This document shows positions 35,371-46,154 of a stretch of DNA of 64,000 bases, one piece after another. This DNA comes from Thuidium tamariscinum (lineage: Eukaryota > Streptophyta > Bryopsida > Hypnales > Thuidiaceae), in NCBI GenBank assembly GCA_947034885.2, contig OX344754.2:12569501-12633500 (forward strand), read 5' to 3'. The stretch's first letter is position 1. Each line of letters opens with the position of its first letter. The notes under the pieces are model-generated. The model did no database searches. It had not been told where the DNA came from and saw only the letters and a list, made by a program, of their open reading frames with translations. A program made the position numbers and the translations under genes.

Positions 35371-35709
35371 AATTTTTGGAGATGAAACTTAGCTTAAATC
35401 ACCAACTTTTCTTAGTTGAAAGTATTTTGAAAAAAGTTGCTCTACTATGCCTAATTCTGGTCTAAAAATGCACTTGTAACCCCAATTTTTGGAGATGAAA
35501 CTTAGCTTAAATCACCAACTTTTCTTAGTTGAAAGTATTTTGAAAAAAGTTGCTCTACTATGCCTAATTCTGGTCTAAAAATGCACTTGTAACCCCAATT
35601 TTTGGAGATGAAACCTAGCTTAAATCACCAACTTTTCTTAGTTGAAAGTATTTTGAAAAAAGTTGCTCTACTATGCCTAATTCTGGTCTAAAAATGCACT
35701 TGTAACCCC
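35371..35709. repeat. 113-bp tandem triplication
   Basis: Three nearly identical units begin at 35371, 35484 and 35597 (each starts AATTTTTGGAGATGAAAC). The unit comes from a relic of the fold-back arm inside the CACTA element. The near identity suggests recent expansion. Confidence 0.9.
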
Positions 35710-36359
35710 AATTTCTGCATTTTAACACAATGTCCCATATGGTTTGTCTTACCTTCCACCCTCGAACATGTATAAAGAGCTTCAGTTTTCCTCCTTACAT
35801 ATTCAAAGGCAAATGCTTTTTGAGGTGAAATATGGTGTATATTGTAATGTGTAAATTGTATGAAGTATTAAGTATGATGTATGGCGTGTGTATGATGTAT
35901 TGTATATGATATATGGAATATTGTAAGTGATGTATGGAATTTTGTATGTAGTGTACAGTGTATTATATGATGCTTTAGTTGAAATGACATGCTTTAGTGG
36001 ATATTATACTTGCATTGCACATATACTTGGTGATTATTTTAAAATTCATATGTGCATTAGGGTGGAGAGATGGGACTATACATATTGACACCATGTTTCA
36101 CATTGAATTCAATGACTAGGATGTCAAATGTGACATCATTTTTTTTACCTAAATCAAACAAGACGATCCAATATGCATTTATAAGGAAATGTCAACATTT
36201 AAGTTAACATTGCAAAACATCTCAATGTTCAAGTTGATGTCTCAAAAATCATCTCATAAAATGTGTGGATGTCTAAGCTAATATCCCAAAAATCATTGAA
36301 ATTTCTAAGTTGATATCTCTAAAAACAATTTGAAATTTTTAAGTGGCACAAAATTGTGC

Positions 36360-36540
36360 TAACGTGGCGTGCCACCTCAACATATTTGGGTGCCACGTCA
36401 TCCAATTTATCATTACCACGTGGCATGCCATGTCATTGCCACGACATGTGCCACATCATCGACGGGCAATGGATGAAAAATCTTCCATGTTGGCATTCTC
36501 GTACTTAGGTGGCAGCCACATGGCAAACTTTGAGGCCCCC
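36360..36540. promoter_or_regulatory. Right subterminal ACGTGG cluster of the CACTA element
   Basis: It contains AACGTGGCGTGCCACC, TGCCACGTCATCC and ACCACGTGGCATGCCATGTC with several weaker variants, mirroring the left cluster. The 72-codon ORF across it is best explained by these motifs rather than by a protein. Confidence 0.6.
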
Positions 36541-37274
36541 GTTGACCAATGTTTTTTTTGATGTTCAAGGCTTAACATGTCATGTTTTCATTAGCATAGC
36601 ATGTTTTTGGCACATTAAAATTAACGCAAGTAAATCCATGTCCGTTTTGACATGATAAAACATCACACGTAACATTCCTATGTCAAATCTGTCGTTTTTC
36701 TTGACACCCAAAAAAACACGGGTTTCTTATAGTGCCTAATTGGATGTCTATTTTTGCCATTTTAGGGGGGTTTAGTCCTATTTTTCCCCTCCAGAAGAAA
36801 ATTTTAAGCTCAAAATTGGCATATAAGGAATTTTACTAAATTTTCACAATCCTAAGAAAAGATTTTCTACGAATAATAAATTGTCCAACTTCCACATGTG
36901 CTCAAAGTGCAATACTTTTGTGCAGATGCAGAGAAGACAATTTATTATTCCCATGGATGAAAATGGTTAAAGAAGAGAATCTTTAAGTTAGAAAAATATC
37001 TCTTTTTTGAAGAATTTTTTGAATTTTTTTCTAGTTTTTAAAAATCAAACATTGAAATGTCCATTTTCTTGGTATTTTCCATCACTCTTTAATTGTGCAT
37101 AACTTTTAGTAATAAATTTTTTTAGGCTTAAATCTTCATACATCTTAGTTTTTTTAATGATTTATAAAATATCCATATTTTATTTTATTTAAAAAAAATT
37201 ATCCCAAAAGTCACAAGACTCATTGAAATATGCCACTTTGAGCCAAAAATGGTGAGTGTTTCTTGCAATGACCC

Positions 37275-38172
37275 CTTTGAATCATCTTTATACAAAAAAA
37301 GTCATACATGATTGGAGGCTCTATTTACTCAAACCAAACCCCAACTATGTTGTGCAATGTGAATGTGATTGTAGATAGGATTTGAAGATTTAGATTTAGA
37401 AACTAAAAAGTCAATTGCAATGGTCTATATTCAAAGGATAGATCCAATAAAAGGACATCATCTATGACAACAATTCAATGTTGGCTCTCAAAGAAGAAGA
37501 ATGCTTGTGATGTTGTCACATCCTTGAAACATATTGACAAAAATTTTACTATATAATAACTATTTAGAACACTTACAACTTTCAAAGGCAAATTTCTTTG
37601 AAAGTAGAATGTTTTGTACACTACATAATTCATCAAAGTCTAAAGTAGAGTTGTTAAACATATTTTTGGGTTTCAAACTTCCAATGTCAAATTCTTTGTT
37701 TGACATCGCATGTCATCTAATTATGACATTTGTCAAGTATATGTGACAATTTTGTTTAATAACGCTTTATTGTAATAGCAAAGACAATTAAAAATCTTAT
37801 TTTAATTATGACCCAAATTTCCAAAATTTAGAATGTAATAAGTGTTTATTATATTCAAACACTTCAATAGAATGAAACTATTATATGTCAAGATTGAAAA
37901 TAGAGAATGCTTTTATTTAAAAGTCAACCTTGACATTGCCTTTATTAGATAGACAAGGGGTCTATTACACATTGTATTTGTTGTGTTGTCAATTTGCCAA
38001 AGTCTACAACCCTGGTCTAGAGTTCACAATTGAACATCCATTGTGAATTTTGTGTCATTGCAATTGATTCAAAGTCAAACCTCAACTTCAGTTGTAAAAC
38101 TGGACCTCATGCATGAGTTCCTATTTGGTCATGAGTCACTTACAGTTGCAAGTTTGATGATATTATAACTTT
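37275..38172. other. AT-rich intergenic DNA
   Basis: No gene or bounded element seen. The 70-codon ORF near 37534 has no recognisable feature. Confidence 0.4.
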
Positions 38173-38637
38173 AAACATCCCCACAAGCCCACACCAACGC
38201 AAAATAAGACGCAAATTGGGCAAGTGGCCGGGCCTGGCCATTTGAATTGCCCCACGGTACAAATGAGGAAGGAAAAAAAAGGCCAAGCCTGGCCAAATTT
38301 GGTGATGGCTTGGCCAAATGGTAAGCCATTACCAAATTAAGAGTCAACTCAACATGCCTTTTTTTTGCCCTTTTTTCAACTTCTGAGGCACTTGGGATTA
38401 GAAAAAGACTTTTTCAAATTCCAAGTGCCTCGGAAGTTGAAAAAAAAGAAAAAAGAAAGGCATGCCAAGTTGACTCTTGATTTGGTGATGGCTTGGCATT
38501 TGGTCAAGCCATCACCAAATTTAGCTGGGCCCAACCTTTTCTTTTTCTTCCATGTAAGTGCCATGGGGCAATTCAAATGGCCGAGCCCAGCTACTTGCCC
38601 AGTTTGCATCCTACTTTGCATTGGCGTGGGGATGCTC
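38173..38637. mobile_element. Hairpin miniature element, GAGCATCCCC-type ends
   Basis: The left end AAACATCCCCAC and right end GTGGGGATGCTC bound about 465 bp that is a near-complete palindrome centred near 38412 (arms share CAACTTC, GAGGCACTTGG, CATGCC, GGCTTGGCCA). The overlapping ORFs on both strands are by-products of the palindrome. Flanking triplets TTT and TTA differ by one base. Related ends occur at 38988-39330 and 53181-53587. Confidence 0.65.
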
Positions 38638-38759
38638 TTAGATAGCAAGCAAATCAAGGTACATTGCCTAGATAGTCACATATAACCTCAAATTGAAGAT
38701 TGCCTGGGTCCATTTGCTAAATTACGTAGCTACTTGGGGCTACCAATATTTCTTCTTTT

Positions 38760-38830
38760 ATTTTGATACAAATGAAATGGGATTCCAAGTTCCGTTTCAT
38801 TTGTGTCAAAAAAAATGGGATTCCATTATG
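38760..38830. repeat. Short inverted repeat around GGGATTCCAAGTTCC
   Basis: GACACAAATGAAAC-like and AAATGAAATGGGATTCC stretches face each other, giving a stem with the phrase TTTCATTTGTGTCAAAA. Similar phrases occur at 5940-5970 and 63190-63220, so it may be a retroposon end. Low certainty. Confidence 0.3.
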
Positions 38831-38987
38831 TTGGGCTTCCAGTACTTTCAATCTTTTGAAAAGCAATGTAGGACAAGTTGTAATTAAGGATTTGTCATAA
38901 TAGTTATGGATTACTTCTTCACATTCAAATGTTCAAATGCTCATAAGTTAGCAAGGCTCTCAATTCTAACCTATTGTCTATAGCTAA

Positions 38988-39330
38988 GAGCATCCCCATG
39001 CCAACACTCTAAAAGCCAAGAAAATCTTAATGTGGCATATCTAGTTTGTGGCATTGCCCCATACTAGACACGCCAAGCTAAAAACCCACCTAGTAAACAC
39101 TACAAAATAAGAAAGGCACCAAAATATTGGGGGTCTTTCTTGTGCCTCACTATCCTTTGTCTTGTCCTTTCAAATCACACTCCCTTCATTGTTGCACAAA
39201 ATTCAATCAAACTCCCATTCTCTAATCAATCCAAAACCTTTTGAGGCCCCCACCTAGCCTGACACTTGTAATGTACTTTACTTAAGGTGTGCTTGGTAGA
39301 TGGATTTTCAGTTCAGGCATGGGGAGCCTC
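38988..39330. mobile_element. Possible diverged GAGCATCCCC-type element
   Basis: The left end GAGCATCCCCATGCCAACAC matches the 53181-53587 element, and GGCATGGGGAGCCTC at 39316-39330 resembles the expected right end. Flanking triplets (TAA, ACA) do not match. 343 bp, no gene. Confidence 0.42.
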
Positions 39331-42300
39331 ACAAATAGAGGACCTTACAAAGTTAGAATCCCACACCAAACCCTCCTTTAGTGCCTTTGCTTGGAGTGTG
39401 TCACATAGGAATGTGTGGATGCTTTATTCTACCTTTGGAATAAAGCGAATACAACTGGGTTTTTTTATGTTATGTTTTGGGTGTCTACCTACGTATAATC
39501 CAAATTAGCCTTTCAAGCAATGGATCTTTCTAACATCTATTCCTACCTCATTCTACCTGTAATTGTTCTTTTTTGTTTAAGTAATATTTAAACAATGATT
39601 GCTTTGTATATACTAAGATCCTTAAATATGTTCTAATTTCCTTGCCTAAAGGTGATTCTATAATTTTAGTTTCTTTTGGATAATCGTACTCTAACTCTTT
39701 GATGCCTAAACTAAAGTAATCCACAAGAAATACCTTTCAAAGTTTAACCTTTGATCGGTAATATTTTTGAAGTTGGATTTTTACTCTTAATTGATTGGTA
39801 ATAATTTTTAATATTATTTTTATCTTTATTTTCACTCTTAACTTACTAATTTTACCTTAATTATGATTTTCTATAGATTTTATCCTATTTGTAAATGAAT
39901 CCTCTAAATTGTAATAATGGAAGAAAAGTTAATTGGATTCTTATTTCTATTTGATTGGTAATATTTTTTAATATTACTTTTATCTCTATTTTTACCCTAA
40001 ATTTACTATTTTTTCAATTTTATTTCAATTATAATTTTCTATGGGTTTTATTCTATCTGTAAAATAAAAATTTAAATTGTGATAATAGAAGAGAGGTTGA
40101 GTTTTAAAAACTTACTTCGATCATGGCAACCTCGAAATCTTCATGGCCTCCAAATACTTCTTCTCGGTACATCAACTCCACCTCTATTTTAATGATTTCA
40201 TATAAAAAGGTCATTTAAAGTATGTTCTTGCAATTCCTTGAGGGCTCCATATTACTCTTTTACTTGGCTTTTTCTCCTTTTTTTGTTGTCTTCTTTATCT
40301 TTTAAATCTTTCCCTTAGTCTTTTAGTAGGACTCTAAAGTCAAAGTATAAAAAATCCTAAGAAAATCTAATTTTTCATTATCAACTAATGGCTTCTAAAC
40401 TCAATTCTTCCTACAACTAAACTCTCTCAATCTTCCTCTAATTTAGCAAGCCCCTAAACCTCTCCTAAGTCAATTTTTTTTTCTTGTTTTTTTCTCTTTG
40501 TCCTCAATCAACTAAAATATTGATTCAAAAAGTCAATATATATTCTCCTTTATCTCTCTTTTTTACTCACAAGCATCTTCACTCTCCTACTCTCTAGTAT
40601 TCTATGTGTGTATGTGGAAGTATGTTTAAGTTTGAGAGAGTTTGAAAGAAAACAAGTTTTTGTACAAGACTGAGGTAGTTTTGTATTGGATTGAGGTAGA
40701 AGGAGGGGCTAAGGCCCCCAAATGAAGTTGAGAGGGTATTGATCTCTTATTGTGAGGTCAATTGAGTCAAAAGGGGGGGGGCAGTTACATTACAAGTGGA
40801 CTTGTTTTCTTGTTCGTTTTTGCGATACTAAAGACTTTGGTTTAGTTCTTGGCACTAGTGCACACCAAAGTGTGAAATTTTGGAATACTTGGGAAACCTA
40901 GTTCCTAATTTTGAGCGAAAATTGGCTTTTCAAAAATACTATATTTTTGCAAAATTTTTGTTTATTCTCTCTCTTCCTACTTCCCTAGCTTCAGGCTCCT
41001 AATTTTGCAAAGGGAATCTCAACATCGATTAGTTTTCTCAAACTTGTCCACTCATAAGTTACACTCAGTGTTCAAATTTCTCAAAAAAATAGAAAAAAGA
41101 GGCCGTCATAAGCATCATTTGATTTTAAAATAAGTGTCCAATTTTCAGCTCCAAACTAGATGCTCAATGATTTCTATTGGTCTTGTACCGGTTGGTTGCA
41201 GCCTAGCTGGCTGGTCCGTCTCACTGAACTAGACTGGTTGAGTTGCTAGTCGGCGTTTGTAAATTCTTGGCCATTGCTTTGCCACACTCTTGGGTCTTCT
41301 TAATGAGTGTCAACCCCAAATGCTCTACTTGTTTTTTAGTTGATTGGAAGTTAGCATACAAATTCTTGGTAAAGTTTCTTTAGAAATATTTAAAGCTAAA
41401 AAAAGAATATAAAATTTTTTTGATAAAAAATTAGTTGTGTGATAGTTTGTTTACTTCTTAATTGTCCAACAGCTACGATGTTTAATAATGCCTTCCAACC
41501 TAACCAATGTTAAATTTAAATTTAATTCATATTTATAAATTTTTTTGCGTTTATTTTTCTTAAACTAAGAGTAAAAGTTCACTTCACCTTAACATATAAA
41601 AAAAGAAAAAAAGATAAGAGAGCTTACCATTGTGAAAAGAGGGGCACCTGACCTCTTCTCATTCCAATAGGCTCCACAATCTTGTTTTAAGGCCAAATTG
41701 AGCTTGATTTGACTTTTGAGAATTCCTACTTACACTTTTTAGTTTCCACCAATTTTCAATCTAATACCTATGAGGAGTCAAAATATATAGAAGAAGAATG
41801 AAGGCTAAAAAATAAAAAAATCTACAACACAATCCATAATAGGAGTGTAGACTTCCAACCACTCAAACACTTATAACTTTATCTTACTTACTCTAATAGA
41901 ATCAAACTAGGTTTCTTCACAAACTTAAGAGCAATATTTACCTTTCCCACAAAGTTTCATTCAAAAAAATACACTACATAGGAAGTTATGCTTGCTCAAA
42001 GTCTCAACCAATGATACTCATTGGTAGTTGACCTCCTTCTACTAGAACTTGAATAACTCCTACAATACTTATCCAATTTAGGTGAATCTTAGTTTATTCA
42101 AAAGCTAAAATCTTGGTACTTTTACCCTCAAAATTTCATTTTCTATTAAAAATCTCTCTAGAAACTACAGATGAGAAAATATGAAGGAATGAAAGAAGGA
42201 TTCATTCACTTCCTAACTATAATATCTATTATCTTTAAAATGACTTTGGAATGAAGATGAGGAGGAAGGAGAGATAGAGTGAGTTAGTGGAAAAGCTATA

Positions 42301-44894
42301 TGATCTTCAATGTATATGTAAACAAGCTCTTTAGCATAGAAATTGTGTGTTTGTTATCTTTCTTCACTCTTTATATAGTTTTTGCAAATTTTCATCTTTT
42401 TTTTTAACCACATTTTTTTCCTTTAAGCCTTGACTCCAAGCTCCCATATTGACTTGAGCGATGAATTCTTTTCCCTTCTTCTTACATCTTACATCTTTCG
42501 TACACTTCTTACGCCTTACGCCATATACTTTACGTTTTACGTTTTACATCTACAAGAACTTTTAGACTTTGACTTCACTATCTCTCCACTCATTTTCTTC
42601 TAACCCTTCTTACATTTACACCTAATACCTCTTATATATTACATATAAGAGCTTTATATTTTAACTCACCTACTTCCTACATATTTTTTATTGCTCTTAC
42701 ATTTACACCTAATGCTTCTTACATCTTACATCTAAAAACTTTGGATTTTGACTTATCTACTTCTTATATACTTCATATGTAAAAAATATTTTGGGGTTTT
42801 AATATCTTCCTCTCTCTTAAGCTTCTAACTACACACTTTTATTCTACCTACCTCTTTTTAAATCACATTTTTCATCAAATTTACAAACATTTAGCTCAAA
42901 AGCCATTATTGATTTTTAGAACCACCAACTTACTAAAATACATAAAATTTATAATTACTTATGAATTTTCTTTTAAGATGTTTTGAAATGATAAAAAAAT
43001 ACTAAATTGAGTACTAATGATGGAATCTAGTGCTCACAGGACCCCTTAAATTAAAATCAAGATGGAGGAAATTCCATGAAATTAAGACTTGCTTTTCAAA
43101 GATGAATCAAGTTTTGGAAAAGAATCTATCCAAATTTTGGAGAAGAGTTTTACCTCAATTCCTTAAAAATTTAGTGATAGCTTTGCTGTAATGAAAAATC
43201 TACTTCAAATTCTAAGCAAAATTGGTAAGAACCTTATCTAAAATTTATTTACCTAGAGTTTTGCATCAACCCCAAATCCACACTTGGATTACAATTCAAT
43301 GGCTAGGCCCAAGGAGAATTCCGATAAACCAATCCAGGTTGTAAATCCAGCCAAAGAAACTAGTCATAAAGAATTATAATATAAAAAAACTACAACATCC
43401 ATGTGAATGATTAGTGAAATAGAATGAAACAATAATGCTTTAAACAATTAGTCTTAAACACAAAGAATTATTTAAAACACACCATTCAAAACAAGTGCAA
43501 GAAATGGGTAAGGCGTTGAGAGAGTACCAAACAAAGTTGTTGAAGTAGGGAGGCGTTGCAATGCTTGAAAATGAGTGCTAAATGAGCATGAAAGATGGTT
43601 GTGAATGGTCTAAAAGGAAGTGTATAAGATGGTGTAATGTAGTAGAAATGGTATAATGATAATAATATAGGAAAAATAATGGTATATATTGGTGTAATGG
43701 TATAGAGAATGGTGTGAGGTGAGGGGATGGGGAGTCCTTTTATACATTTCCAAGGCCTCCTCTCCCCTCAAATTACTTGCTAAACTACCTAAAAACTCAA
43801 ATTTAACCTCTAAAATTCTACACGACTACTGTGACTACTCTAACTTTTGGAGAAATGGTCCAATTGCCAAATGAATAGAGCTATTAGCTTCAAAATATCC
43901 AAATTAGTCTAGGATAACCCCTACCTCTTACTCTAGGAGCTTAATTGTGTTCAAAAGCTAACAATTACAACCTAGTGAAAAGAGTAGAAAATCTATCTTT
44001 TAGAATTGGTTATTCCAAAAGGTTTTCATTAGCCAAGGTTGTTGGGAAGGTCCAAGAATGTTAGAAAAGAGTCTAAGTTGATCCAAATAAGACACAATGT
44101 GCTCCCATACGCCGGTCAGCTCACAAAGAATTTGGTAAAATTATTAAAAATTGTAGCTGCCACTGGTTTAGGTACTTATTGAAGTGAGAATGTCTTGAAG
44201 TTTGGCATGGAACTTATTTATGCTAAAATACTCTATCCTAATTTTTAGTGGGATTTTACCATCACTAGGGAATTTTATACAAATCTCCAATTGCTAGTAA
44301 AAGCGGTTGACTTCCCATAGAGTCATTTTCGTAATTCAAAGAATTACAAACTTTTAGGAAAACTTTTAGGAAGCCTCTTAAAGCTAAGTGCAAAGTTTTG
44401 TTAAAAACTCACATTTTCTAAATAAAGTAGAAATTGTACTATAGTGGAATTAATTCCTCCGGGGAAGAATCATTCATGTACAAAGGAATCTCCACGAGTT
44501 AGCTTCGCCATGACACCCTTAGGAACCTATTGGATTCTCATGGTTGCTGCTTGAAACCCAAACTTGCCAGGTTTGCTCCTACAAATTCTGATGAGGTTCT
44601 TCTTTGGTACTTTCACACTAGTTGACTTCCCGAATACTAATTGATGCAACCTCCTTATAATTGCTTAAATCATGTTCTTTCACCTAATAATACTTAGAAA
44701 CTAGCTCTAAGGAGTCCTTTAGAGCACTCCGATACAATTCTAACTAATTCCTCGTGGTTATAAGGAATTGTATCAATCCTTCTACAAACACTCTTTTAAG
44801 CTATTTTTTAACCATAATAACCCTAAATATGAGCAATAAGCGGAAAAAAAAAATTTGAAGCCTCAGTGACAATGACGGGACTCAGAGGATGCTC
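39331..44894. other. Gene-poor AT-rich region with degenerate tandem repeats
   Basis: No gene can be supported. 39791-39950 recurs at 39951-40100 as an imperfect tandem copy of about 160 bp. 42475-42790 is built of degenerate CTTACAT, TTTACAC and ACATCT units on a pyrimidine-rich strand. 43590-43720 repeats GGTATAATG / GGTGTAATG. There is a run of eight G near 40775. The pyrimidine-rich 39900-42900 and the purine-rich 43500-43720 might belong to a decayed retrotransposon, but I found no reverse transcriptase, integrase or LTR pair. Confidence 0.4.
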
Positions 44895-44896
44895 TA

Positions 44897-45336
44897 AGGT
44901 AAAACAGCCCATTGTGGTCAAATGATCCATGGCAAACATGTAATGACTCCATGATGGGTTTTTGTGCCACAATCAATGTCTTACCTAACACTAATGGAAT
45001 GATTAGTGACCTCATTAGGAACATCGGACTATTTTAGTAAAAATCATTGTAGGAAGTGATTTTTTAAGGTCTTTTACAATAGAAAACATTGTGATTGCTT
45101 TAGAATAGTAAGGTGAATATTAGAAATAGTTGCATATTGATTTTGGGATAGTCTACAACTCTACATACTCTCTTAGATTGAACACTTTGAAAATTCATAG
45201 CAAATTCATATTTTGTCCAAAAATTATAATTTCAATTATTCTGGCACTTGTCTTTACGTGGGAATTTTTTTTTATAAAATTCAACAATGGCTTGAGGGCA
45301 GACATCTAATTCTGACCACAATGGGCTATTTTACCT
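44897..45336. mobile_element. TA-flanked miniature element, AGGTAAAA ends
   Basis: The ends AGGTAAAACAGCCCATTGTG and, inverted, AGGTAAAATAGCCCATTGTG continue to GGTCA. TA flanks both sides (44895-44896, 45337-45338). 440 bp, no transposase. The first bases resemble the 22527-22926 element, so both probably use the same Tc1/mariner-like machinery. Confidence 0.82.
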
Positions 45337-45842
45337 TAGTATGATGATGGATCTGATTGCTGTGTTTCCACCTGCGGACGGATATTACAGAGCCTGCATG
45401 AGGGAGCAGATTACCCAAAGTAATGGGGACAAAAGACTAAACGACATCTCAACGCAAAATGGCCTTAAATTAAAATTAGCCAAAAACTGTAGGCAACACC
45501 GATGAAATCCACTTTCATCCAGCTAACTGAAGTGGATGGCATAGTATTTGTACCCTTGCTCCACGGATCGAACACGAGTCGTGATCAAACTGTTTTTGAA
45601 AATTGGAAAAGAAACCATGTAATACAGGCCCAGAGTCACCATTTTTTAATGCTAATGTAGGAAGTCCTCGTTAGAGCGAGTTTATCATATCTGGGAAGAT
45701 AACAACAAGTGCCAATCCTTTCCAGTCTTATTATAAAAAACAGCCAAGTTTGTGGGTAAAGATACTTTCTTTCTAGAAAAAACAACAAGAAGTCACCTTG
45801 GATCAATTTATGACACGGATTTTCTTTTTTGAGGAAAGAATT

Positions 45843-46154
45843 TCCTACAGGAACATCAACAATAGATCCAGAGCGCTTGACAATGTCTCCTTCTTTAATA
45901 GCAGTATCACTACCAAATATAACAATTTCTACATTCTCATTTGCTAGATTCAAAGCCATTCCTTTCACACGGCTGGCAAATTCAACCATTTCTCCAACTT
46001 GAATCTTGTTTAATCCATAAACACGTGCAATTCCATCTCCAACTGATACCACTCGACCGATCTCATCCACTTGCAATTTGGTCTAATTGGTAATTCTTTG
46101 TTCTAATAATGTAGATAGTTCTGCTCCAGCCAACTTATTTCCAGTTAATTTGTT
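45843..46154 (-). pseudogene. atp1: Nuclear copy of mitochondrial atp1 (ATP synthase F1 alpha), N-terminal fragment
   Basis: On the minus strand the frame reads KLAGAELSTLLEQRITN, then a TAG stop at 46085-46083, then [20 protein letters not shown] and on to [14 protein letters not shown] and IVDVPVG at 45843. This is the N-terminal crown region of the F1 alpha subunit in its mitochondrial (atp1) form. About 100 of roughly 510 codons remain. The in-frame stop replaces a tyrosine position and one neighbouring codon is missing. Homology ends abruptly after VPVG, before the nucleotide-binding domain. No transit-peptide gene structure is seen. It is a dead mitochondrial insertion in nuclear DNA. 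The KLAGAELSTLLEQR start is typical of bryophyte-like atp1 as I remember it. Confidence 0.85.

Larger units (their letters stand above)
31226..36734. mobile_element. Non-autonomous CACTA (En/Spm-type) transposon, 5.5 kb
   Basis: The ends CACTATAAGGAACCCGTG and, inverted, CACTATAAGAAACCCGTG continue as inverted repeats through TTTTTTTGGGTGTCA. CCT is duplicated on both sides (31223-31225, 36735-36737). CACTA ends with 3-bp duplications define the class. Clusters of ACGTGG-type motifs lie inside both ends (about 31475-31690 and 36360-36540), as expected for subterminal transposase-binding repeats. The interior is AT-rich, has no transposase ORF, and includes a 113-bp tandem triplication and a relic of the GGGTAC arm (35290-35800). 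Confidence 0.87.
31035..37274. mobile_element. 4-bp-TSD family element split by a CACTA element
   Basis: The left end AGGTGATTGCAAGAAACACT and inverted right end GGGTCATTGCAAGAAACACT are those of the family. Subtracting the CACTA insert and its CCT duplication leaves 728 bp, the normal length. The flanking 4-mers (CACT, CTTT) match at only two of four bases, so this is probably an older copy. It lies in the opposite orientation to the 56672-57402 relative. Confidence 0.72.

Noticed and set aside
36343-36561. 72-codon ORF at the right end of the CACTA element
   Set aside because: Explained by the ACGTGG/CCACGT repeats; no recognisable protein.
38365-38685. Overlapping ORFs of about 100 codons on both strands
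   Set aside because: Created by the palindrome of the miniature element; no domain.
44480-44700. Possible retrotransposon polymerase remnant on the minus strand
   Set aside because: Translation gives stops in all frames and no reverse-transcriptase motif could be found.
39331-44894. Possible LTR retrotransposon
   Set aside because: No pair of direct terminal repeats, primer-binding site or coding domain could be identified by eye.
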